A DNA stretch of 64,000 nt from Larimichthys crocea (Eukaryota; Chordata; Actinopteri; Sciaenidae). Both the position numbers and the translations under genes were made by a program. Shown one piece after another: positions 1-11,000 of the stretch. Numbering within the stretch: the first letter of the stretch is position 1; each line of letters opens with the position of its first letter. Location: positions 11,738,701 to 11,802,700 of the forward strand of contig NC_040016.1 in NCBI RefSeq assembly GCF_000972845.2, given 5' to 3'. The notes under the pieces were generated by a model, which worked only from the letters and a program-made list of their open reading frames with translations, did not search any database and was not told the origin of the DNA.

Positions 1-192
1 GTGGTGGCTTGTTTACACCGTACCGCTTGTTTGTGACAATGAGAGGATGTCTTTGGAAATATGTACATCAGGAATAATTACAGTATTCTTTGTTATATAC
101 AACTCACCAAATGAATTCCATACATATTTCATACAATCCTATTAAACAAAGATGTTGTAACTGTGGATATAATTCAAATTGTCTGCTACTAG

Positions 193-390
193 GTGAGGAA
201 GACTCTTGACGCCACCATGCAGACTCTTCAGGACATGCTCACAGTGGAGGACTTTGATGTGTCAGAGGCCTTCCAGCACAGCCAATCCACAGAGTCGGTT
301 AAATCGGCTTCCTCGGACTCCTACATGAGCAAGGCAAACATCACAAAGAGACGAGCCAATCAGCAGGAGACAGAGGGCTTCTACTTCACT
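193..390 (+). CDS. srgap3: srgap3 exon: linker between F-BAR and RhoGAP
   Basis: Reads [20 protein letters not shown], then STESVKS and [15 protein letters not shown], typical of the srGAP linker. The donor is ACT|GTGAGT at 391 and the exon ends in phase 0. The reading frame is closed by TAG at 190-192, so the 3' splice site is either the AG at 191-192 (exon from 193) or the AG at 200-201 (exon from 202). The preceding exon is outside the window, so the choice cannot be made from sequence alone. Confidence 0.88.
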
Positions 391-3300
391 GTGAGTTTTC
401 AGAGAAATGAGACCATGAAGGTGCTGCAGCATGGACGGTGCACACTATAATTAGAAATAATCCTGTCAATATTCGTCCTTTTATCTGTTTCGTCTGCAGA
501 AATACAAGGAGTACTTGAATGGCAGCAATCTCATTGTCAAACTTCAGGCCAAGCATGATCTTCTGAAGCAGACGTTAGGAGAAGGTAAGATGTACTGAGT
601 TACACATTTGTGGTGTGGTAATAGTTTGGGGTTTATCTTTTACAATATGTTTAGTATTATGTGGGCAAATAATAGAAATATTAAAGTCACAACAAGAGAA
701 ATAGTTGACTAGATTTTGGGGATCCCTTGATATAGAGATGGTGTTACAAATAATATCTAACAAATCGATGTTTTCAGCAAAAAATCAATAGGTCTAAATA
801 CTAAAACAAAAACATACATTCATGATTAGAAGTACTTTGCTTGAAGGCCATGTCATGCCAGTCTGTTCATAAGAGCCCAGCATGTGAATACGGATGTTTA
901 TCTTCTCATGTCAGTGTGTTGCTACTTGAAAATCTTAGAATTATCTGCTTACTTTTGCTTGTATATTAGTTGGTTGGTCCTCACATCATTCTTCAGCACT
1001 TAGAGTCATTTATGTTTTGGATATACAAGAGTCTAGGTGGAGGAATTTGAATGATTGATTCTGTGATTTTTTTTTTCTACAACAAAGCTGGAAATAATTA
1101 TTTTGTGTACCAAAGTACACAGAACTCTTAATTTAGGAGTATTTCGTGCCATACTTTAATCGTATATTTAATCATACATTACTTAATATGCATTAACCTC
1201 AGCCAAAGATGTGGCATCATTGTGTTTAAGCTTTAGAGTTGGAATTACGTCTGTTTGACATAAAGCAGGGTTGTGCTGGAAGCTGTTTTCCACATGATGT
1301 GAATCCTTGAACAAATATTTCTGATTGACTGATCAAAGTGAGGCCTTAATTTGTTTGTGTACAGTGAGATGTGTATGTGTGTGTGCGTGTGCACGCGAAT
1401 GTGATGCACATATCATGAAATCATCACACTGTACAAATCAGCTCCCACAACCACCCACTCCTGTTGCCCCTGGATACATTTTCTACTTTGCCGAGCGAGT
1501 AGACAGGCTATCCCCTTCTGGGGCTCTTGTGCCGTTTCTAGGGCGACCGCTGAATGACCGCTGCCTGGCGGTGAGTCAAATACAGCCATGGCGCTCACCC
1601 CATTGAGTCTGGCTGAATAGATGCCCGTTTTCTCATAACACCCCTTTCCGTCTCCATCTGCCAGCCTTGTATAGTCGGCCAGCACTCAACCGTACAGCTA
1701 ACTTCTGTGATTGTAAAACTAGCGTATACTAATTTAGTCTCTTTCTCTGCTGTTTTTCCTTTTAGGGGAGAGGGCTGAATATGGAACAACTAGGTAAGAT
1801 GTCCAGTGACAAGAGGGTAAATAAAGTAGGCGATGATGTGTGAAATCCTTCCTGTGTCCCTGGAAATGGCAGGAATGAGATCACAGTCTGGAAATAGTCT
1901 CAACTTCTCTCTTATTTGTTGAACAAAAGGTTCGATCCTAATTAAAGTAGGTGGTGCTCAGAGCCTCTATCTAATATGTTAAGATTAAGAAATGAAATGC
2001 CAGTGAGATGGATGACTTCCTGCTGATGTTCTTAAGAATTCAATGAGCAGAAAATGTACATATATTGACAAGGCAGTCTCAGGGCTTATCGAATATGAGG
2101 GTTTAACGTTTGCCTTTTTTCATCTTTGGCCCAGTTCATTAAATCTTTATTGAATTTTTTTTGTGTGAGAATTCCCTGTAGTCATTGTCACTGACATCTG
2201 ATAAAGTTTTGCTCCAGCACCTCCGTCTATGGATGAGTTTAAAGGAATAATTTGACAATTGGGGAAATTAGATTAGAAGATTGATACTAAATCGATTTTA
2301 TACTAAATATGAAGCTACCACTAACCATTAGCCTAACTTAGTGTAGAGATCAGAAACAGCTAGACTGAAATATTTCACCTTTTTTTTTGCAGATAAAACA
2401 AACAAACAAACAAACTTTGGGGTGAGGCAGGCTAACTGTTCCCCCCTGATTCCACTCTTTGTGCTAAGCTAAGCTAAGCTGGCTTCATATTTATTTTACA
2501 GATACAATAGTGATCGATCTTTACATCTAACTCTTAGCAAGAAAGTTAGACGTGAAGCATATTTCCCAAATTCAAACTATTCCTTTTATGTTTTGTCAAG
2601 GTGAAAAACTGAGATGTCAACAAATGCAGTAAAAAAAAATGTCAATGTCAAAGTGTATTTTGATGTATAGTCATACCACTTGCATTATTTTCCATATTTA
2701 CCATGTACCAACCATACACCCCCCCACCATCTCCCCAGGCCCCCCACTCTTCCCCCTAAACCCCAGAGAATGCGGAAGTCTAGACCTCGCTCCATTTTTA
2801 ACCGTAAGCTGTTTAACGGCAATATGGAGGCCTTCATTCAGGTATTAGCCCATCTGTGCTCTTTGTCTCTCCATGAGCTCAGCTGTCTCGCTATAGCAGT
2901 CCTTGGGGGTTCTCTTTTGCCTTTGCCCACTCTTTTACCCAAATGTTGGCTCACTCATGCACTGACTTTCCTCTTCCTCACTTGCCTTGTCTTCACAGTC
3001 TTGCCGTTCAGGAAAGACAGGGTGAGAGTGAATTAATTTGGCTTCATGAGTGTCAGTTGGCCATGCACCAGCCATGTTAGGCTATGCAAATAAACACATG
3101 GCTGCATCCACTTTAATGCTCAATCAAAGAGTGACAGGCAGACAGTGTGCTTCGACAGCTGTGAAGATAAACGTCAGGATTCGGTAGAGCTAAAATGTTC
3201 TGTCGACTGGCAGAAAATATTTTGATAAGCAATTAAATGTTAGTCATTTTTCAAGCTGAAATTCCCTTTGATCTGTCTTATATGATGATGAAGTGAAAAT

Positions 3301-6300
3301 CTGTAGATTTTATAACAAGTATTGAAATAACACCCTGGGATTTAGGAGGTTATGTTGGGCGCGTATTTATATTTATATTTATATTTATTACATTTTACAA
3401 AATATGATTCAGTTAGTTAATCCAGAAAATAGTAGTCAGCTTAATGAATAATAAAAATAGAGTAGTTACAGCCCTATAATTCAGCCATTAGCTTTTCTCT
3501 CTGTCAAACAGTCCTTTTCTGACTGAAAAGAAATGCTTTACTGTTTGTGGCCTCCACCCCCATCCTCTCGGGTAGTACCCTCCCTCCTACACACTCCCCC
3601 CGCCGAGCCATGTCCTCATGTCTCACACCCCACAAGGCACTGATGCTTTGGCTATTCTCTCAGGCCAGGCCTCCTCTTTTTCTTTCTCTGTACAATCTGT
3701 CTCTCTCACTAACCTGTTGTGGTTGTTGTTGCCTCTCTCTTCCTCTGTCTACGTGCCTTACTGCTCTCTGCCCAGGGGAAGACGGAATGTCCGTGCCAGG
3801 AGTCAGGTACTCTGTCTTATAGCAGGGCGGGGATGATCACACTGTGTTCAGTATGCTAACCAACATTTCTGTGCCTCTGTCCTGTTGGCATTCCTGGGAA
3901 AATACTGTAGTAATAGTAATTGTTCTGCTTATTTTTGCTCTGCACACTTAACATCAGTTATATAAAAATCATTAAATGATTAACAATGTTCTATCAACTC
4001 TGTGAAGTTAATTGATTCGAGGGGCTGCTTCTATAAGCTTCTGGTGATAACACCCTTCTGGCATGACTACATGTTTTCCATTATTTTCTACTGATGTGCT
4101 TCGAATAATGATCATTTGAATCTCTCTGGTAGGACTCAGGGCAGCCCATACCAGTGGTGGTTGAGAGCTGCGTTCGATACATCAATCTGTATGGTAGGTT
4201 CTTCTGGGGCTGCTTTTGCAGTGCCAGACATACATGATGTACAAATCCTGTCACTGTTATAATTGTACAACCTCATTCACACAAGAAGCAAGCAATAGGA
4301 CCTGCTATTATCACTTTAGGGAAGAAGGATTGAAGCAGCACAATGAATCAGTTATCAGTTTTAAATTAGCTGACGGCATTTGATGAACTCAGACCTCATA
4401 AAATCAAAAGTGTTTGCCGGTGACAAAGCTGTGTTTGTAAAGATTGCAGTTAAGACAGACTTGATTGTGATTGCATCCAATAATGGCTAAAAACAAAAAA
4501 GTTCATTAACCATAAAAGAAACATAAACAAATTCACTAAAAGTGTCAATGATAATGACCTATTTGTCTTTGAAATCCTCTAGCAGGGGGCAGTCTTAATC
4601 TCATAACATAATCTTTTATTTATCAGTTACTGCTGCAGACTGTTCTGGTCTTTGCATAATTTTCCCCCCCACCTTTATAGCACTTACTCACAATGTAGTC
4701 TAAACTATCATTATTTCTTTTTTTAAATGTGTTTTAACCTTCTGCTGTTAAGTGCTGCACAGGTAGGCCTAGTGTGTGGACCGGTTATTATTCTTATACT
4801 GTAAATGTGCAAAGAGATTCAATGAAAAGACATTTGTGCTGATACCTTTTGTTTTCCATTTTACACCAATGGCTCTGTCTGCTCACAGGTCTTCAGCAAC
4901 AAGGTATATTTCGAGTTCCAGGCTCCCAGGTCGAAGTCAACGATATTAAGAATGCATTTGAAAGAGGTTAGTCCCGGTGTGCTTGGCTATCTTCTCTTGA
5001 TTGATTTTAAATTGCGTTTTGTTCACCTCAAAAGCCACAGTCTCTCCTACAAGCCTTTTAAAGTGCAAATAAAGAGCCCATGTGTCACATGTAACCCTGT
5101 AATGGACATGTAAACCATTTTAGATGCATAATACATAAGATCAGCATCTTGGATTAATAACATGAGGAAACATAACTGCACTTTCAATGTTTATATTAAC
5201 ATGACAACTTCAAATATGCTTTAAAGGTCATGTCAATGCCATGCTACAAGGATACTGATAGTAGTGAATGATTAATGAGTGGATTAAATGTATGTTATGT
5301 CTATAGGAGAGGACCCACTGGTGGATGATCAGGCCGATCATGACATCAACTCTGTGGCAGGCGTTCTTAAGCTCTACTTCAGAGGGCTGGAAAACCCGCT
5401 GTTCCCTAAAGAGCGTTTCCTCGACCTCATATCCACAACTAGTGAGTCACATTCCAGGAAGACGCCTAAAAAATTTATTAATTAGGGTTGCTTTCTATAA
5501 ATATTTTATTCTTCCGTTGCGTATTTCTTTTTATTTTAGAGCTTGACTCGGGCGCAGAAAGAGCTCATCACCTTCAGCAGATAATTGTGACTCTTCAGCG
5601 GCCCGTGATCATCGTCATGAGATACCTGTTTGCATTTCTGAATCAGTAAGTCCCGTCACAACGCATTCCACTTATTTCACACCGATAGAGTGATGCTAAT
5701 GACTTCTATCTTTCCAGTCTTTCTCAGTACAGTGATGAGAACATGATGGACCCCTACAACCTGGCCATTTGCTTCGGTCCAACATTGATGCCAATACCAG
5801 ATGACCAGGACCCTGTGTCCTGCCAGGCGCATGTTAACGAGGTCATTAAGACAATTATCATCCACCATGAGGCCATATTCCCAACCCAACGTGAGTTGGA
5901 TGGGCCTGTGTATGAAAAGTGCATGGCTGGTGGAGAAGAGTACTGGTAAGTGGCGGTTTAATCCCTAGTTTATATACAGCCATTTACCACCTATTTGTCT
6001 CAGTTGTTAACAATTTCATAAAAAGAGATATACATTTACTATTCAGACGATTAGATAATATGCATAATTCTGTACGCTTGGTATAATAATAAATACTTAA
6101 TTCTCGTTATATAGAAAGTGCTTGTAAACATGATGTTGTGGCTAGACCGTAACCCAAGATGCACATTGTAACCAGTATTCAATTGTATTTCTCTGGTAAA
6201 TGTATGTACTGATAACCATAATCATATTTATGCATTTGTATGCATTTGTACATGTTTGTACATTGTTCATTCATTGATTTGGCTTTTTTTTACATTTTCT

Positions 6301-8763
6301 GTATTTTTTTGTGTTAAAAGTTTTGACAAAAGTGGGATGAAATTTAAAAAAAGAAAGAAAACAATGCCAACTGTGAAACACTAAAATAATGGAGTATGGA
6401 ACTTGTATTTGGTTTGGAGACTGGAGGACTGTCTGTTCTTTTGTGCTTCTGACTGTGTAACTCCATATTTCTTTCTTTCATATGCAGTGAAAGCCCCCAC
6501 AGTGAGCCAGGAGCTCTTGACGAGGTGGACAATGGTACCGGACCCAACACTAGTGACGAAGGTGAGTCACCAAACACAGACTGCAGCCGTACCTGTGAAA
6601 GCTGAAATAATTACCTTTCTGTCACCTTTTTTTGTTTCGTGCTTACTTTATATTATTTGTGTTGCAGAGTTGGAGCAAATCGAGGCCATAGCGAAGTTTG
6701 ATTACGTGGGCCGAAGTCCTAGAGAGCTTTCCTTCAAGAAAGGAGCCTCTTTGCTACTCTACCTGCGAGCCTCTCAGGACTGGTGGGAGGGCCGACATAA
6801 TGGCGTGGATGGGCTGATTCCACATCAGTACATTGTGGTACAAGACATGTGAGTAAGATACATTTATATGCACATTTGACTGTGAAGTCCACAATAAGAT
6901 TTTAGCTTTATCAAAATTATTATTTTAGTATGAATCTGTGTTCTAGTCAAGAAATCCAGTGCCTTGGTTCTGCTGCAGGACAACATCTACTTTGGGCTTG
7001 GTCATTATTTATGTTGCTCTATTTTCCCTAAAATGCATGTTTCTATTCTTACCATCCCTGCAAGCTGTGTAATGCTTTCAAAAAGCTTGGCCTCATAAAA
7101 CCTTCGTGAGGATCAGGGTGAATGAAATGCTCCTGTTCCTGAATGGTTTCCTTGTTGTCTTGGCACAACAAATGCCCCCCAAGTAGCTGTTGAACAGTAA
7201 GGAGGACGGTTACTCCTCTGCCTTTTTAATTCCTGCTCTAGCCTGATAACCACACCTGCAGCATTGGGCAGGTAACAAAATTAAAACCAAATTAAGAGGA
7301 AGAATGATGTATGTAATACCAAAAGTGGCTTCCAGGCACTGATGGGTGATTCATTTCGTGTGGAAAAGTAATTGTGCTGATGACATTTTAGATTTTTGTG
7401 TTGTTTTTGTGGCCAGAATGTAATTGTTAACGATTCTTTTGTGCAGTTTGAGAGATGAAACTTTTTTCAGTTCCATCTCTCAAAGTAAAAGCCAATAAAA
7501 ACATTTCCTGAGGACAGAATCCATTAATGGAGATCAGTCTCTTCTGTCTGTCTTTATTAGGGATGATGCATTCTCAGATAGCGTTCAGAGGAGCGATAGT
7601 GCCGCCAGCAGTGTACCACACCACGATGAAAGAGCCCCATCCAGAAATGACCGCCAAGCTCCTTGCGAACACACACCTGAGCACCGCTTTGGAGCAGCAT
7701 TGGGAAGGTCGGCTTAAATTCCATGGGATGTATGCCATAGGGAGTGAGAGGGCACATAGTACATGCAGTACATGGTGTAGAGATGATTAATAATAGCTTT
7801 AAAAAAAAAAAAAGATAGAGTATCAAACTGTGATTTTTTTTTTTTAGGGTGAGGGTGCGATCAGATGGAGCTGCAGGTCCACGCCACAGGAACGGCGCTG
7901 ACAGTCACAGCCCCAGTCGAAGTGCAGACCAGCCCCCCAGGGTTATGCCCCGCCCCTGCAGCCCACACAAAGTAGCTGTTACCAGGGGCCCAACAGACAG
8001 TCCAGAAAAACGGCGTCTCACCACTTTTGGCAGTGCTGGATGTATCAACCACCCAGACAGAAAGGCCTTCATCGACAGCCACTCTCAGCGATCTTCACCC
8101 AGCACCACTCGGCACGCGAGTTTAGGAGATCACAAAACCCTCGAGGCTGAAGCACTCGCTGAGGTAAGTGTTAATATTGAATGGACCTTGAAATAGACAA
8201 ATACAGGAGGAAGCTCTATTGACTGAGTTAGAGGCATACGCGTTTGGTTGTAGTTGCTCCATGCCTGATTGTATTTTGTCTTCTGTCCATTTTGTCAGGA
8301 CATAGAGAAAACCATGAATACAGCTCTTCATGAGCTGCGTGAGCTGGAGCGACAAAATGTAGCCAAACATGCCCCTGATGTTGTTTTGGACACATTAGAG
8401 CCGCTCAAACACCCCGGTGGAGCCCAGGATCCACCAGGCAGCCCTCTACACACCATGGTGATAAGGGATCCAGATGCAGCACAGCGACGTACCAGTAGCA
8501 GCTCCTCCTCCGAGACCATGACCACTTTTAAACCTGCTCTGTCAGCACGTAGACCGAGTGCACCTCTAAGGCCTCCACCTGTCAGACCAGTCCGACCTGC
8601 TCCTGTGATTGGGCAGGGTCAGGGACCACACCGCTCCAGCAGCTCTAGTTCCTCCGGTCTTGGCAGCCCTGGCATCACACCCACTGACAGGGTCTTTCCC
8701 AAACCTCCCTCCCCATCACCGTCCACTTCCTCTTCATCCTCAGACAAACAAGGTAACATGTAG
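193..8763 (+). CDS. srgap3: srGAP3, C-terminal two thirds (15 exons, gene continues left of window)
   Basis: SLIT-ROBO Rho GTPase-activating protein 3 (WRP/MEGAP) carries an F-BAR membrane-bending domain, a RhoGAP domain that stimulates Rac1-type GTP hydrolysis, and an SH3 domain; it acts at the plasma membrane in neurite and spine morphogenesis. The window lacks the F-BAR exons. Seen here: linker, RhoGAP (4133-5945), SH3 (6668-6848) and a Ser/Pro-rich tail ending KQGNM, which matches the srGAP3 rather than the srGAP1/2 C-terminus. All exon phases agree across the gene, giving about 734 codons with the 103-nt alternative exon or 710 with the 31-nt one. No frameshift or premature stop is seen past the first exon. 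Introns over 300 bases (585-1765, 1794-2738, 2842-3775, 3807-4132, 4194-4888, 4967-5306, 5946-6487, 6849-7560) hold nothing I recognise beyond a MITE and a short microsatellite, listed separately. Family assignment is from remembered vertebrate srGAP proteins. Confidence 0.94.
500..584 (+). CDS. srgap3: srgap3 exon: [20 protein letters not shown]
   Basis: 85 nt between a CTGCAG acceptor and a GAAG|GTAAGA donor, entering in phase 0 and leaving in phase 1. It encodes the highly conserved [16 protein letters not shown] segment just upstream of the RhoGAP domain. Confidence 0.93.
1766..1793 (+). CDS. srgap3: srgap3 28-nt microexon ([10 protein letters not shown])
   Basis: A 28-nt exon between CCTTTTAG and GTAAGA; phase 1 in, phase 2 out. 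With its neighbours it completes the srGAP signature GERAE-GTTR. It is the shared 5' partner of the two alternative exons downstream. Confidence 0.88.
2242..2585. mobile_element. MITE with terminal inverted repeats and TTA target duplication
   Basis: A 344-bp element within the srgap3 intron upstream of exon A. The ends are imperfect inverted repeats: AAGGAATAATTTGACAATTG at the left, and a right end that reads AAGGAATAGTTTGAATTTGG on the other strand. Both sides are flanked by TTA (2239-2241 and 2586-2588), as expected for a PIF/Harbinger-type non-autonomous element. The interior has GCTAAGCTAAGCTAAGCTGG and ends in TATTTCCC...AACTATTCC, a repeat type very common in percomorph fish. No coding capacity. 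Confidence 0.75.
2739..2841 (+). CDS. srgap3: srgap3 alternative exon A (103 nt, PPK-rich / [12 protein letters not shown])
   Basis: The acceptor CTCCCCAG|G follows a C-rich tract and the donor is CAG|GTATT. Entering in phase 2 it reads [14 protein letters not shown], then [12 protein letters not shown], the longer insert known from srGAP1/2/3, and leaves in phase 0 directly into DSGQPIP. Its length is 3n+1, the same remainder as exon B at 3776, so only one of the two can be included if the frame is to be kept. It carries a PPxLPPKP proline motif that could bind SH3 domains. Confidence 0.88.
3363..3390. repeat. (TATTTA)n microsatellite
   Basis: About four tandem copies of a 6-bp A/T unit within an srgap3 intron. 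Confidence 0.8.
3776..3806 (+). CDS. srgap3: srgap3 alternative exon B (31 nt, [10 protein letters not shown])
   Basis: A 31-nt exon between CTGCCCAG and GTACTC; phase 2 in, phase 0 out. It encodes the short basic peptide [10 protein letters not shown], equivalent to the GRRNARTRNQ-type peptide of the shorter srGAP3 isoform. Swapping exon A for exon B removes 72 nt (24 residues), which agrees with the 24-residue difference between the two known human SRGAP3 isoform lengths (1099 and 1075, from memory). Confidence 0.85.
4133..4193 (+). CDS. srgap3: srgap3 exon: start of RhoGAP domain
   Basis: Encodes [20 protein letters not shown], the N-terminal helix of the RhoGAP fold. 61 nt, phase 0 in and phase 1 out, with acceptor GGTAG and donor G|GTAGG. 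Confidence 0.94.
4889..4966 (+). CDS. srgap3: srgap3 exon: RhoGAP arginine finger
   Basis: Encodes [20 protein letters not shown]. The arginine of GIFRVPG is the RhoGAP catalytic arginine finger and is intact, so GAP activity is expected. 78 nt, phase 1 at both ends. Confidence 0.95.
5307..5441 (+). CDS. srgap3: srgap3 exon: RhoGAP core ([13 protein letters not shown])
   Basis: Encodes [20 protein letters not shown], then [17 protein letters not shown], the conserved RhoGAP block containing the structural lysine and the LxxPLFP turn. 135 nt, phase 1 at both ends, donor A|GTGAGT. Confidence 0.95.
5540..5645 (+). CDS. srgap3: srgap3 exon: RhoGAP helices
   Basis: Encodes [20 protein letters not shown] followed by [15 protein letters not shown]. 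106 nt, phase 1 in, phase 2 out, acceptor TTTTAG and donor CA|GTAAGT. Confidence 0.94.
5718..5945 (+). CDS. srgap3: srgap3 exon: RhoGAP C-terminal half
   Basis: Encodes [20 protein letters not shown] and the rest of the domain to [11 protein letters not shown]. The Asn of [12 protein letters not shown] is the conserved GTPase-contacting residue of RhoGAP domains and is present. 228 nt, phase 2 at both ends. Confidence 0.95.
6488..6561 (+). CDS. srgap3: srgap3 exon: acidic linker before SH3
   Basis: Encodes [20 protein letters not shown] and NTSDE, an acidic Ser/Pro spacer. 74 nt, phase 2 in and phase 1 out, acceptor ATGCAG and donor G|GTGAGT. Confidence 0.92.
6668..6848 (+). CDS. srgap3: srgap3 exon: SH3 domain
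   Basis: Encodes essentially a complete SH3 domain: [20 protein letters not shown] (ALYDY-type strand), [15 protein letters not shown] (conserved WW and GLIP) and HQYIVV. srGAP SH3 domains bind proline-rich motifs of ROBO, WAVE and formin partners. 181 nt, phase 1 in, phase 2 out. Confidence 0.95.
7561..7707 (+). CDS. srgap3: srgap3 exon: post-SH3 tail, variable part
   Basis: Begins [18 protein letters not shown], matching the start of the srGAP3 tail, then diverges ([15 protein letters not shown]). 147 nt, phase 2 at both ends; acceptor TTATTAG and an atypical but acceptable donor AG|GTCGGC. Confidence 0.85.
7848..8163 (+). CDS. srgap3: srgap3 exon: C-terminal tail (SPEKRR / LGDHK)
   Basis: Entering in phase 2 it reads [39 protein letters not shown] and [15 protein letters not shown], all hallmarks of the srGAP3 tail. 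The acceptor follows a 13-T pyrimidine tract, the donor is GAG|GTAAGT, and the exit phase is 0. Confidence 0.93.
8299..8763 (+). CDS. srgap3: srgap3 last coding exon and stop
   Basis: Encodes [51 protein letters not shown], the [11 protein letters not shown] proline-rich block, two poly-Ser runs and the terminal KQGNM before TAG at 8761-8763. This is the diagnostic srGAP3 C-terminus. Confidence 0.95.
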   Translation, partial: DIEKTMNTALHELRELERQNVAKHAPDVVLDTLEPLKHPGGAQDPPGSPLHTMVIRDPDAAQRRTSSSSSSETMTTFKPALSARRPSAPLRPPPVRPVRPAPVIGQGQGPHRSSSSSSSGLGSPGITPTDRVFPKPPSPSPSTSSSSSDKQGNM

Positions 8764-11000
8764 CTCCAGTCAGTCCCGAGTCAAGTGATTCGAAGAACTC
8801 TGTGGATTGTGATCACATTGACACCTGGTCTGTATGACGAATATTTACCACTAGTCTTGTATAGTCTCGGACGGCTACTGCTGGTTTCTGACAACTCTGT
8901 GCCCACCCATTGACTTGCCGGTGGACAAGTTAATGTACTGTATTACAATATTACACAAAAATAGGATTTAAATCTATGAGAATGATTTTATAGAATGCTA
9001 CCATGCTGAATAGCCATGCTGGATAAACAAGGGATGCACTGGAAAATACTTCTGTTTACTGAAATCTGACAATGAAACATCTCATGTTATTAGCTCACAA
9101 AAATGCTGTGAGCTTGGACTTTGTATTTGGTTTTATGTTCCATTTTGACACTTAAGGGAATATTTCACCACTAATTATGTAGACATTAAGCCTCTGCTGA
9201 TGGTCTATGTAGTCTATTAAAACTATAACTCCTTTGGCATCATTTATATTGACAGAGAAGTTTCCTTGGAGAGCCTGTCTCAGTACCAGCATATACCAGC
9301 AAGTGCTGCCAACAACATGCCGACACCACGGCTGTCTGAAATCACGCTCTATTTGCAATGTGGTGCACTAAATGAACTGTCCACCATTTTATTTGTGTGT
9401 GTGTGTGGACTTCACAGTGGGAAGTTTACATCTATGTAGATTACAAAAATCCAACAATAGATTAAATTTAAAAAAGTCACATTTTATAGATACAGTTGTG
9501 TGACGCTACACTTTAGTAATGACACAAAAAAACACCATAGTGTAAACTATTGTCTTGAGTGTTCTCAGACACAGCCGACGTTTGAATGGTAAGACCAGGC
9601 TAAAATTGCATTAAGTTGCAGTTTTTCTAATTGTCACTAGACGTTGGTACCAAGGAAATACATTTCCATGTGTCCATGTCTTATAACGGAATATCCTGAT
9701 CAGGGTCGCGGCAGCTGGAGTCTATCCCAGCTGGTGTTGGGATAGGTCCCTTAATGCCAGCTGTGATAGGACAGAGCTGATACATGGAGACAAACAAGGT
9801 TCCAAGGAAATCACATCTGCAATAGAGCCATTATTTTAAGAAAATTCAGATTTGTTTCCACTGAGTGACATTGCAGACAGCAGTGCTTGCTACACCCCCA
9901 CATTGGCTAATTCTTCTAGAAGCAAACTTATCAGAATAATTTGAATCATGATATAATTTTTTTTAATTAATTGGATGGAAATATCCTCCAACTTCTCTGT
10001 TGAAATGCTCATTTTTTTCCACAAGAGCGGTAAGATGTTTTAAAGAAATGGTCTCTCACTGCAGGATAGTGTTTTGGTTTTTGGTTGGGACAGGTCAACA
10101 CCTGAAGCGTGAAAGTTCTCCAGTCTGGCCAGCAGTGGCGGCATCACTGGGTTTGCAGTGCAGCAGCACAATCTATGACAACCTGAGACTTTGCCTGTCT
10201 TTGTAGCAATTCCTCAGCAGTGGACCAGGACTGTTCCAAAATGTTCTTCTTAAGCCTGATAACAGGAGATAGGAAAATGAATCTTATCTCAGCCAAAACT
10301 ATATTTTCATCTCAGAATAGGTCAGTAGATGGCAGAAATAGACCAGGCTGCAGGGCTACGGTTACACAGAGAACATTGACAATTATTACGACCATTTTAG
10401 ACATACCACCCCTATAACTAATACAAAGAAATAAAGATTAAAATCAGTACAATGTTTCTATAATATAGTCATCTCTCTATATAAAAAAGATTAGCTGTGT
10501 TACCTCAATAAACAAGTAAAACGTTCTCCTTCAATTCAAGTGACTAATGCACTTCTGAACACTACAGGGAACTGTGTAGGTTCTGTGTTTTCATTTTGAT
10601 GAAGTTGTTCTAGAAACATGCTATAGCACATCAGTATCATTAAAGCTTACATAATGTCTAGATTGCACATGGTCAGTTCAGGCTGTGTGGATGTTCAGAT
10701 GAATTTGTTTACTGTCGGTGGTGTTTGTTGTCTGTCTTATAAGGATGATCAATATATCTTTAAAACGTAATAGGTACATTGAATTGAATATATACATATT
10801 GTTAAAGGATACTTGTATAAATAACATTGTATGATAGGAACAGGATATATTATCATGTCTAGTCTGTAGATTTTTGTAACTCTTATCCTTGCACAAACAT
10901 TAACAAAACAATAAATCAATGAAACCTCACAGAAATGTCTAGTTTTATTGTCTTGACGTTCAATAAAAATGTAAGATGCTGAATGACTGCAGATGAAACA
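8764..11000 (+). other. srgap3: Probable srgap3 3'UTR and downstream flank
   Basis: No coding potential follows the srgap3 stop. The first AATAAA hexamers on the + strand are at 10430-10435 and 10507-10512, implying a 3'UTR of at least about 1.7 kb; further AATAAA motifs lie near 10908 and 10962. The stretch also contains a retroelement-like fragment at 9685-9790. The polyadenylation site cannot be fixed from sequence alone. Confidence 0.5.
9685..9790. repeat. Dispersed fish repeat fragment (GGGTCGCGG ... CTGGAGTCTATCCCAGCT)
   Basis: Carries the string CTGGAGTCTATCCCAGCTGG downstream of GATCAGGGTCGCGG, a very frequent dispersed motif in fish genomes. A related remnant, GGCTGGAGCCTATCCCAGC, is at 40030-40048 in the oxtr intron. 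I do not assign a family. Confidence 0.55.

Noticed and set aside
1325..1606. Overlapping ORFs on both strands in the srgap3 intron
   Set aside because: No matching splice phases to the flanking srgap3 exons and no recognisable protein similarity; kept only as a possible GC-rich regulatory island.
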